64,000 nt of DNA from Acridotheres tristis. Taxonomy: Eukaryota; Chordata; Aves; Passeriformes; Sturnidae. Both the position numbers and the translations under genes were made by a program. The notes below the pieces were generated by a model. The model ran no database searches and had not been told where the DNA came from. It saw nothing but the letters and a program-made list of their open reading frames with translations. Shown piece by piece: positions 24,746 to 34,339 of this stretch (the first letter of the stretch is position 1; each line of letters opens with the position of its first letter). The stretch spans positions 33,481,820 through 33,545,819 of the forward strand of contig CM072919.1 of assembly GCA_037013685.1 (NCBI GenBank). The letters run 5' to 3'.

Positions 24746-26949
24746 AATATAAAGATGTGTGCAGAAAAATCTCTGGCATTTTTATATTATTTGTGTGAGT
24801 TACATTACCCTAACTGAGAAGTCAGCCATTCGACTCCATTTGAACAATCTGCTTCTGTTTAAAGCTCCTTTTTAGGTTTCCAAGAATGCTGAAATGTAAA
24901 TCTGCATCTGGATTACTTGCAAGGCAATTGCAAAATCTCTCATTATGTAAAATGGCCATGTTTGGACATACATAACCCAGTAAACTCTAAATGGGAACAA
25001 TTAACCTTATATTGAGTCCAATGGAATGAAATGTCAGAGAGGAGAACAGTGACTCAAGGCATAGAAGTAATTTATTAAAGAATCAGAGCTGTCTTGATTA
25101 CCTTGCAGCATGTGCCAATGTACAAGTCACCAAACTATCTCCCTCTATAAAACCAGAATTTTAGACTTCAGCAACTATTGTGTGTATGTTTCCATTGTAG
25201 GGGCTTGATTATTATGAAACTCCTCAGTGTTTGATTTGGTTACAGATCATTCTCCTCTTTTGTGCAAGCTACAGAAGAAAAATTACCTACAAAATGCACC
25301 TGTAGGAAAATGCATGTGTTGAGAGGCAAAATCCTTTTTGTCAACACAGTGCAATCAGGAGCTGCAAATATGGTTTGTGTTCCTGATGGATATTCAGAAC
25401 CTGACAGGAAAGCTGTGAATCAGGGAACTTGTGAACCAGAAAAGAACCATAGGAGCAGTTTACTGCACAGAAGAGCACCAAGACAGACAAACATCTTGTA
25501 AATGACTGCTGCTGACTCTCAGAGGCATGAAGCAACACGTGACACAGATTATCTGGAATAGCATTCTTCTTAATTAGATCCACAAAGAGCAAGAAATCAA
25601 CAGCAAAATCTGCAGGCCCATCTTCCAATAGAATGAGGGTACATATGTGGACAATCTGAAAAATGGAACTGCAGGACTGTTCCTCCTTCTATGATAACTA
25701 AAACCTCATGAAAATGAGGTAGGATAAGACTTCTGAGAGTCATTAATTTGTTGTTCTACTTGAACTAGGGGAATATTAAAACATAACTGATAACAAAATA
25801 AATACTCTGTCTGCACTGTAGATTTGGAAATGTCAAAGCTGCATGCAGAAACTTAATTCAGTATATCTTCCTCGCAGTTGTTATTATTTAGCTTTCAATT
25901 ACAGAATTATGCTTTGTGTTTTCTTTCAGTCTAGACTCAATTACTGCACCGGTTGTATGGATTGCTTGTTGGAAGCCTCTGTTCCACATTACCCTTCCTT
26001 TCCTGCTTCATACAGACAAATTTGAAAAGATTATGAAATTTCTCACATCTCTTGTCCCAGTAGTTGCCATTAATGTATTTCAGAGGTATGATTGCTTGCC
26101 CAGTTGCTGAGGCTGTACTCACTGTGCTGCAGTGTCTGCTTCAGCCTTTCAGAGGAATGTTTATGGCTGCATGTATTAATTTCCTGGAGTCTCTGTACTT
26201 GAGCTATACCTCAGTTCCCTGCAGTTAATCTAGGCAGTTAAATGTTTTTTAGCATGCAGAACTGTCTATGCTTCTGTTCTAATTCTCTGCTGAGAAGCTT
26301 ATTATCTTATTAGCTTATTAAGAAATCTTTCCAATCTCTGACCAGTGAAAGTTAGTTATTAACAAATCGTGAAGAGGAATTATCCTGATGTTCTGATATT
26401 ATTCTGATAATTTTCTTGAAAAGTGCACAGGTTGATGCCTGTAAAGTACTATTTCTTCTCCATTATCATATTGAAAAAGTAATTAGGTATTCACATCCTG
26501 TTGTGAACAAGAGTTAAGAGGAATGGAGAATTTTTTTTCCAATTTTTCAGCAAATCTGGGAGCTCTTTGTGAGTCTCTAAATTGCTACTTCCACACATTC
26601 CAACAATATGATGTGAAACCCTTTAAACCAGATGTGTTTCCTATTTAAAAAACCTATTTAGTCCACAGAAACTAGAAATAAGTTCAGAATGAGGGGGAAA
26701 GTTTTTATAAATTCGTTTGATTTTTTGTTATCAGAAGGCTCTGGAATTTAACTGTAATGATTTTTAAATAATGGTTCCTGAACAATGGGCCTAAAGAAAT
26801 GTAAGAGTACCACTGCCAGCAGGATCTTGCATCCTTTCCTGTGCTGTATCATAAATTTCCCTCATTATTGAATCTAGGTGTCTGTTCTTTCCCTGTGCTG
26901 TTTCTGGTGCCCCATTCCTGTGTTCCTGACGCATGGCAATATGGTTAGC
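24746..26949. other. Intergenic unique sequence
   Basis: About 2.2 kb of AT-rich sequence without recognised genes or repeats. The open frames present are below 100 codons and show no protein-like pattern. Confidence 0.55.
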
Positions 26950-26954
26950 ATGAC
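26950..26954. repeat. 5' target-site duplication (ATGAC) of solo LTR
   Basis: ATGAC immediately precedes the LTR start TGTCCTGGGG and is repeated exactly after its end at 27575-27579. A 5-bp duplication fits retroviral integration of the ERVL type. Confidence 0.85.
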
Positions 26955-27574
26955 TGTCCTGGGGTACAATGCAACATTTGTGTATTCTATCACCATCTGT
27001 TCAAATGTGGGAGGGGTGGTGATCCTTATCTCTGTGGGAGATATCCTCTGCTGATGTGCCATCTGATAAGATCAGGGGGATGATCATCGTTATCTATTCA
27101 CAACCCATCCTTCCTCCAGAAGATATATTCCGTTAATGGGCCATGAAGTCCTATTGTGTGACTGATAAGATTACATCATCCCATTGGGAGATGCCCCAGC
27201 CAAGGGCAGGAGCCAAGCCTTTCCTACCTAGATAAAAAACCTGGGGTTTGGGACACGAAGGCAGACCTTTCCACTGGATCCCAGAGGAAAGTCGGATCAT
27301 TTCCACATCATCGCTGGATCTTCGGAGGAAAACTGCACCTTCTACAGAAGCACTGCTTCAACGGAACCACATCTGTCATCCAGGAGGACTGCAGCCACCA
27401 TTTATACGGACTGCTACCAACACCCTGACTGACAGGGTGTCAGGTTGTATTTCTGACTGTGTTGGTGGTTGTTTCTTTTATATTATTGCATGTATTTTAT
27501 TTTTTCTCTTTTCTTCTATTAAATTGTATTACTGACTTGGAGTCTCGCACTGGTTTTACTTTCAAACCAATACA
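26955..27574 (+). mobile_element. Complete solo LTR, 620 bp, with perfect 5-bp TSD
   Basis: It starts TGTCCTGGGGTACAATGC and ends GGTTTTACTTTCAAACCAATACA, giving the TG...CA termini of an LTR. A TATA-like GATAAAAAACC sits at 27231, followed about 290 bp later by a poly(A) signal ATTAAA at 27518-27523 and then a short U5, so U3, R and U5 can be placed. Flanking ATGAC copies (26950-26954 and 27575-27579) match exactly. With no internal sequence, it is the product of LTR-LTR recombination after insertion. The 5-bp duplication and the type of end suggest a class III (ERVL-like) bird element. A 95-codon frame at 27248-27535 is within R/U5 and is not a gene. Confidence 0.92.
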
Positions 27575-27579
27575 ATGAC
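27575..27579. repeat. 3' target-site duplication (ATGAC)
   Basis: Exact copy of the 5 bp preceding the LTR; see the solo LTR entry. Confidence 0.85.
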
Positions 27580-30500
27580 TAATTATTTTTAATATGGCAA
27601 AGAGCTGTTCCTGTGACTGAGTGGCCACCTGTCAGCTCCCTTCCTCCCCTTTATCAGAGTTATCCTCCTCCATATCGTCTTCAAGGTTCCTGGGCAGCAG
27701 CCCACCTTCTCATCCTTACAGCCTTGAAGGTCTCAGGCACCTGGACAAAGAAGTTGTGATGACCCAGTCACAGAAAAATGAAATATAACATCACACAGTG
27801 AGAGCACTCTGCAAAACGGAGAAGTTAGAAGCCCTAAGTGGGACTTGGCCCACAGCTGCTGCTGTACAGCAAAACCCATGATCCCTCGGTGGCCAGGGCT
27901 CTTCCACTGTTGTCTGCTTCCTCTGAACATTGACTATAGATTATAATTATTTTATTTACACTGCAAGCCAACCACCCAATCTGCAGAGAGTCCAAGTGAT
28001 CAAGAAACATCAATTAAGATGTGATTTTAAATTTGGTACTATGATACCTATAAAATTGTTCTATATTGATACCAGTTACAAAAAAAATCCTGTGCTACTG
28101 TGATAACAAAATTCTATACTATCATAAAATGATATTTTTAAAAAATGGATCTTCAATTGTAATTACAATCTAGTGCCATCATTCTGCTGAGGTTCTCTAA
28201 AAGTATCAGTTTGTCCTTACCGTTGTAGTTGATAAGTAGAATTATCGGATAACCATTTTCAGTTTAAGGTTGAATAGTGGCATCTCAGTGGGGTATCAAT
28301 AAGGCATAATCACATGGAAAATTGTCCTGTTGCGCCAGTGAGAGCTTTTGGTCAGTGTCCTGCCTTATGCAGCACAGGAACACAAGGACTGGAAAGCATA
28401 TGGATAGGAGAGCAGCTTCATTTTAGGTTGAACAGAACCTCCAGATATCTGTGGACCACTGTCTTGATGAAAGCTGGGCCAGTCTAAATCTGGGTATTCA
28501 GAGTGCTCATTATTTGAAGTCTCAATTTCTGACAATGGAGACTCATTACAACTCTGTACCAGCGCTCAAATTCTCGCTGTGCAGGAGGCCCTGTTACTAC
28601 CCACAGGTTCTGTGTTGCACTGGAACTCAGAGCAGGAAGGTCAGAATCCTGCTATGTGCAACTACAGAAACAAACAAACAAACAAACAAAACCCACGCCC
28701 CCCACACAAAAAACCCAGCCAAATCAAACCAAAACACCAAAAAACAAGGAAAAGTGCTTGCGCCAAAATGACAGAGGTCCCATGTATCCAGTTGAGTTCA
28801 GGCTAATTCAAGGTCCTAGACAAAATCTGCAGTCTATGGAGAGCCCTGTGCTGTTACAGCTACATCTTTGCCAGAATTTGTCATTGTCTGAAGAGTATCT
28901 GGGATTGAAGTACATAATTCCAATGACTACACACTATATGTGCTAAAAGCAAATCTGTGATGCAGGTCATAGTGGCCACTTGAGCCAGAGCTTTCCAGAG
29001 AGACACCAAAAAATGCAAGAAAATAATAAATGGAATGTCTGCAAGCACCCTTGCTCTAAATCCAGCTTTATGAAGCTGCTTTTGCAAATTCTGCAGGATA
29101 TCTGTAGGTCACAAAACCCTTCAAAATCTGATTTTGAACAGCCATGTGATTTAAGAAAACTGAAGATGATTGATGTGAACTTGTTCTTGGAGGCAAAGAG
29201 ATCATCACAAAAGTAGCATTCCAGAGGAGCGTCTGATTATTTATCCCTGCAGCATGAAAACATGGGACAAATTGGCTGGACATAAATAACTAACACGCTC
29301 ACAGTATAAGAATTTCTCCTTACTTGGAAATAAACTAATTGCAGGAAGATGTCACCCTGCAAAGTATAAAAATCAAAACTTCCTTAATAATCCTATATTT
29401 AGTCATATATATGCACAAGAAAGAAAGCATTCAGCATTTTCACAGCCCGTGGATGACAAATGGATCACTAATCATTATCTAGGTATGATTTGTGTGATGC
29501 AACATACACAAATAGGTATCCAAATGTGTTATGGATGCTACACACCCTTTCTGAGCTATCTGACACTAGTCACCAGGAAAAAGTGCCTCAAGAAAGAGAA
29601 CATTTCTCTGTTTTGTGATGGCTGCTCTTAACATGGTAAATGCATTTGATTTTTTTTCATAGCCTAAAGCCATATTAACCACAAGGATTATCTGCTTTCT
29701 ATTTTTCTTGTGTATATCTCAGTGTGACGAGTTGATCCACACTAAAATTTTGGACTTGTTTTCCTGCAAGATAACTGTAAAGCTAGACTTGGCAGCATTG
29801 CTTGAGAGTTTATTAATATAGAAAGTACTTTGCTGTGCATGTTACTTTCTACTTTTTCTTCTTTATCCTAATTTGAAATGCACTGCATGTACTGTAACCC
29901 TTATTACACATGAAAATCAGAAGCATGAGAGGAAATAAGACCTTATAAATTCCAGAGTAAATGCTACTTAACTTCATTATTTAATTAAATTAATATGATC
30001 AGGAGTGTGAACACTTAGCACAAATTAGTGACTTGTGTGTAATGACATGTCTGTGTCAAAAGGTAAGAGTCTCTTTTTTACTAATTCCCTAAGTTGAAAC
30101 AAACTGTAAATTATTCCTACTTCAAGAGACACAGCTCCAAGAAGCAGATATTCTATTCAGATCACAACATTTTAGGATCATTTATTTCACAGAAAAGGTT
30201 CACTTTCACCATCATCCCTTTATCCTTATATTTGGTTAAAAAAAAAATATGCTGGAAACTTGCCAACCAGAACTCAAAAATGTGGTCAAAGTTCTGAAAA
30301 AGACAAAACCTGTTTCCTTCAAAACCTATGTGAAAATGACTCAGAGCAGGGACTAGAAGTCCTGCAGGTGTAGATGTACCTTGCATGAGCAGAATGAGAT
30401 AGGAAAGCATCTTGTGCACATGCAAAAGTATTGTAGGTCTTGTAAACTTTTACTGGAACAATCTCTGATATTAGAGAGACAAAGGGATTTTTGATTTTAC

Positions 30501-31774
30501 TTCTCTGCTATGCCTGTTTTACAGATGAGTCTGTCCTCATTCGTAGGTATTTATCCAGGTTTGAGTTTTCCTAGGGTTATCCAGTAAACTCCTAGTTCCT
30601 ATCCTCTCACACTACTGGGAGGCAACTTAAGAGAAATTCTGGAGTTTTGGAGAAGCTTCCCTTCATCGATATGCGTTCGCTTACTTGCCACTTCACAAAC
30701 TGCCTGTCCATGCAGGGAAAAGAACGTGGTTCCTCACTGAGCCACAAGGGACAGTATCGGGCTGAGTTTGGAGTTCTCCTGGGGCTTTCTTGCCCCTCCC
30801 ATGACTGGCAGAACAGGAATTAGGGAACTGCTAGACTTCTGGGTAATGAGATCCTTTGAGTTTTAAAGAAATTGAGACTCATCTTGCTTCAGGGCAAAAA
30901 AATCGCTCTCATACTAAGGGCCTAGAATATACCATTTCTGAATCAGCAACTACTGGGAGTCTTGAAACCCCCTGAGAGAACCAGGTACTAGCCAGTCAAG
31001 AAACAGGAACTGCTCAGGCTCAGACTGAGAAGTTGCTCTGAGAAAAAAAAACCCTATAGTCAGACAGGATGAATATGCCGAGCAGAGACAGGAGACCATC
31101 ATCAAGGACATAAAAAGAAAAGTTTGCTGACGACAGTAAAGGGAGCATGCAAGCCTCCTTTCCATACAAGCTGATGAAAATGCTGCAGGAAGGAATTACA
31201 GCTGAAGCCTGTGCTCACAAGGGAGGAGGTTTGTCCTCAGGAGCTCACTAAAACATACAGACATGCTTAAGTTGAGCAAACTGCAAGGATAGTGCCCAAA
31301 CTCAGAGAGAGTGAGGCTTCTTATAGAGAATGTGTAGGCGAGTGAAGTTAAAAGGGTCCATAAAACCAGATTAAAACTTCATATGTAAATCCAGTCCATC
31401 TTTATTTCATAAATAACTCATGAATATAACTGAGTCCGTTTTGCCCTCACAATTCATGACTGGCAGTGGGTGTGTAAATGCACTACAGGTATGTCTGACA
31501 TTGGCTTCAACAATCCCAACAGGAAGCTACATAGGTGTTTGCCAAAATGCAACAGGGCAATATACACTTGACTTGTAGTAATAAGTAGATAAAGGCTTTC
31601 TTCTCTTCCCTCCACTATTCTGATTATAAAAAAGCTTTAACAGCTCTAACTCTCAAATGATTAAAAACAACAGCGCAAAACATGACCCAATACCTTCACA
31701 TCCCTCTCCAAACTGTGCATAATATTGCCTTTCTCATCTTCAAAATAAGGTTACATCTCAAGTCTAATTTTGGG
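27580..31774. other. Intergenic sequence
   Basis: No gene recognised. It contains an AAAC microsatellite with an A/C-rich tail at 28668-28745; otherwise it looks unique. Confidence 0.55.
28668..28745. repeat. (AAAC)n microsatellite with A/C-rich tail
   Basis: About six AAAC units run into a further 50 bases that are almost only A and C on the + strand. It may be the decayed A-rich tail of a retrotransposed sequence. Confidence 0.85.
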
Positions 31775-32122
31775 CCATGCTCCTGTGCAGAAAGCACGTT
31801 AGGGAAGACAAACCTTAGCACTCTGAATATTCCCCCTCTTCCTTCTTCTCCCCCCAGTTTTATAGGCTGAGCATGATGCCATATGATGTGGAATATCTGT
31901 CTGCTTGGTTGAGGTCAGCTGTCTTGGCCATCCCAAGCTTTTGTGCACCCCCAGTCTGCTCGCTGCTGGGACAGTCTGAGAAGACGAGGCCTTGGCTCTG
32001 TGTAAGCACTGCTCATCGGTAGCAAAAACCCCCCTTGTATTAATAATACTGTTTTCATCACAAATAGCCCCATAATAGCTATTGTGAAGAAACTTAACTG
32101 TACCCGAGCCAAAACCAGCACA
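31775..32122 (-). mobile_element. Truncated copy of the antisense ERV LTR
   Basis: In minus-strand sense it starts TGTGCTGGTTTTGGCTCGGG at 32122 and runs through 'agttaagtttcttcacaata', 'aaaacagtattattaataca' and 'gagcagtgcttacacagagc' to 'gaatattcagagtgctaagg'. These blocks align with the LTR at 24158-24745 in the same orientation. The U5 end is lost. The two copies differ substantially, so they are independent insertions or different subfamilies. Confidence 0.75.
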
Positions 32123-33180
32123 TCGTATTAGGAACAGGTCCACAGCTCCTAGTGAAACTGCAATGTTCTTGTGAAGATTTTTGAGCTATGTGAAAAAGGT
32201 TCCCCTTCCTGCTCATCTCACTGCATTGATGGACTTGGTAAAGTAATGGGGAAATGATGCTTCATATGAAGGTATAGCTCTGGAAAATTCACAGATTTGC
32301 ATTGGAGCAATGAAAAACTTTTGACTTCTTTTTTTTTTTTTCTGATAGGTCTGAATTCTGATTAGTGGAAGATTTCTAAAAATGCAATTTTGAGGCTTCT
32401 CTATCTCTTCATTTGAAACTGCATTCCATTATGCAGTGTAGACAGAACAAAACTGCAACAAATCTCTCCTGTCACTGATCACAATGCACAATTGAAGCAC
32501 CACTGGTCAAGCTATTATCTGAGTAGTTCTTCTGTTTGTTTAACTTTTATATTGTGGCAGAGGCCAGAGATGGGCCTGGAGAGATTAGCCTGGAGGTATT
32601 CCTATCGCCACCTGAACATCCATTCAATGCCTTCAGCATTCACTAAAACCAGACCAAATCAGCACTGGGATGAGGACTAAAGATACAGGTGAGACTATCA
32701 CAGCTGGGCAGACAGAACTTGGGAAAACCTGCTGTAGTATTTATTTACCTTTGGGCAGATGGAGAAAGATTAAAAGAGCAATAGTAAGTGGTTGCAACTG
32801 TGGTGGCCCCGATAACAAATCCTTCTGGTAAAACACAAGCTGAGCAGCGTGACTCACACAAGTATCATCTCTGCACCTGATTTACTGTAGCCCTTACCTA
32901 GAAATACACATAGGAAAGGTACCTACCAAGAAAAAAAAAAAAAAAAAAGCAACATCCTGTTTGTTTAGCATCAGTCCTAGCCAAAACCAGGGCTTGGTTC
33001 CTTTATCGACACCAGCTGGAGCCCTCCTACCCCACCACGGATGGGAAGGGGGACACGCAGATAGCAGTAGTAGAGAATTCCGAGTCCAAACTGTGCAGGT
33101 AGTGGCTGCAGGTACCACGGCCACTCCAAACGACAGGCAGAGGCACCTAGGAAAGGAATGGAAAGGCACCTCCGTCCTCC
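32123..33180. other. 5' flank of SHB, distal part
   Basis: Unique AT-rich sequence with poly-T near 32329-32341 and an A18 run near 32931-32948. No gene recognised. The transition to the GC-rich SHB promoter starts near 33000. Confidence 0.55.
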
Positions 33181-33281
33181 TCACGGTGGCAGCTCCACTT
33201 CCCTCGCCCCGTTCGAGGGCGCAGCGGGGAAGCCCCGGCGGATCCCGTCACGCTGGAACGCGAGACGCGGCTGCGGCTACG

Positions 33282-33323
33282 CCTAACACCAAACACCTAA
33301 CACCAACACCTAACACCAACACC
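33282..33323. repeat. 13-bp minisatellite in the SHB 5' flank
   Basis: About three units of CCTAACACCAACA (the first carries one extra A) lie in tandem, just upstream of the GC boxes, and stop at CCGCCC. The CCTAAC core resembles telomeric sequence, but the period is 13, not 6. Confidence 0.9.
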
Positions 33324-33674
33324 GCCCAGCGCAGGACCGGCCCCTCCGCGCCGCCCCGCCGGCACCTGGCGCGGCCCCGCCCGGCCGCGGCGGTGGGCGG
33401 GCCCCGCATGCAGATGCGTCCCCCGCCTCTCCGGTGCGTGCTGAGGTCAGGCTGGGCTGCGCTGCCAGCGCGGAGCAGAGAGGCTGAGGTCGCGGCAGAC
33501 CCGGAGCCGCGGGGGCGGGCGCGGAGCTGCGGCGAGCGCCTGGCTGGGGCCGGGAGCGGCTCCCTCCCGCGGGGAATCCGAGGGGTTCGGCAGGGCCCTT
33601 CCAGCCGCTGGCAGCGGGAGAGCGGCGAGTGCGCGGAGCGGGGCGCCCGGCCCGCCCCGCCGACCCGCTCCTCC

Positions 33675-33734
33675 ATGCGGGCGGCGAGCGGGGCTGGGGC
33701 GCGGGGCGCCGGGGGCAGCGCGCAGCGGTGCTGA
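33675..33734 (+). CDS. Upstream ORF (19 codons) in the SHB leader
   Basis: An ATG at 33675, out of frame with the SHB start, opens a 19-codon frame of Ala, Gly and Arg residues (MRAASGAG...SAQRC) that ends with TGA at 33732-33734, 20 bases before the SHB ATG. Its Kozak context is weak (T at -3, C at +4), whereas the SHB start is strong, so leaky scanning or reinitiation would be expected. It counts only if transcription starts upstream of 33675. Confidence 0.5.
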   Translation: MRAASGAGARGAGGSAQRC

Positions 33735-33754
33735 GGCCGCGACCGGGAGAGACG

Positions 33755-34339
33755 ATGGCCAAATGGCTGAACAAGTACTTCAGCCTGGGCAATAGCAAGA
33801 CCAAGAGCCCTCCGCAGCCGCCGCGGCCCGACTACCGGGAGAAGCGCAACGGTGCCGGCAGCGCGCCCCGCCCAGAGGGGCCGCCGCACCTCCACCTCCA
33901 CCACCACACCTCGCCTGGCTTTTCGCGCCGCCGACTGCGCGACGACACCAGCGACCTGCTCCGCGCCTACCGCGCCCAGAAGGACCGCGACTTCGAGGAC
34001 CCCTACAGCGGGCCCGGCTCGTCCCTGCGCAAGCTGCGCGCCATGTGCCGCCCGGACTACTCGGCGCCCGAGGACCTGGGTGAGGCAACCCTCAAGGCTT
34101 CCTCCTCCTCCTCCTCCTCGTCGTGCTGCGCCACGCCTCCCACCACTGGCTCCCCGCATCTCTTCCGCAGCCACAGCGAGCGCCGCCCGGCGACGCCACC
34201 CGACATGAAGTACATCTCCCCCAAGCACCGGCTGATCAAGGTGGAGAGCGGCGGTGGAGGCAGCGACGGCGCGGGCAAGAAGCTCAGCAAGAGCTCCAAG
34301 CACCCGAGGGCTGCTGCCCCCTCTGCCATGAAAGATAAA
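33755..34339 (+). CDS. SHB: SHB coding exon 1 (residues 1-195)
   Basis: SHB is a cytoplasmic adaptor that links activated receptor tyrosine kinases (PDGF, FGF and VEGF receptors) and the T-cell receptor to downstream partners through a C-terminal SH2 domain, phosphotyrosines and proline-rich sites. This exon starts MAKWLNKYFSLGNSKTKSPP, the highly conserved SHB N-terminus, followed by a proline-rich PQPPRPDY site (residues 21-27). Further conserved blocks are DLLRAYRAQKDRDFEDPY (67-84), SSLRKLRAMC (89-98), SPHLFRSHSERRPATPP (133-149) and KYISPKHRLIKVES (152-165). Low-complexity stretches are HLHLHHH (45-51) and eight serines (116-123). The ATG at 33755 has a strong context (A at -3, G at +4) and matches the known start. 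The exon ends after AAA at a GTAAGT donor, phase 0. It is shorter than the mammalian exon as I recall it, mainly in the alanine/serine-rich linkers. Tyrosines Y84, Y102 and Y153 are in YxxP context. Confidence 0.95.

Noticed and set aside
27248..27535. 95-codon frame near the solo LTR
   Set aside because: It lies inside the R/U5 part of the LTR and has no protein similarity.
33629..33754. N-terminal extension of SHB in the same frame
   Set aside because: The frame is open upstream only because of GC content; there is no in-frame ATG with good context, and the conserved protein starts at MAKWLNKY.
33248..34303. 351-codon minus-strand open frame opposite SHB exon 1
   Set aside because: High GC removes stop codons on the antisense strand; the Ala/Gly/Arg composition and overlap with the real SHB exon mark it as a shadow.
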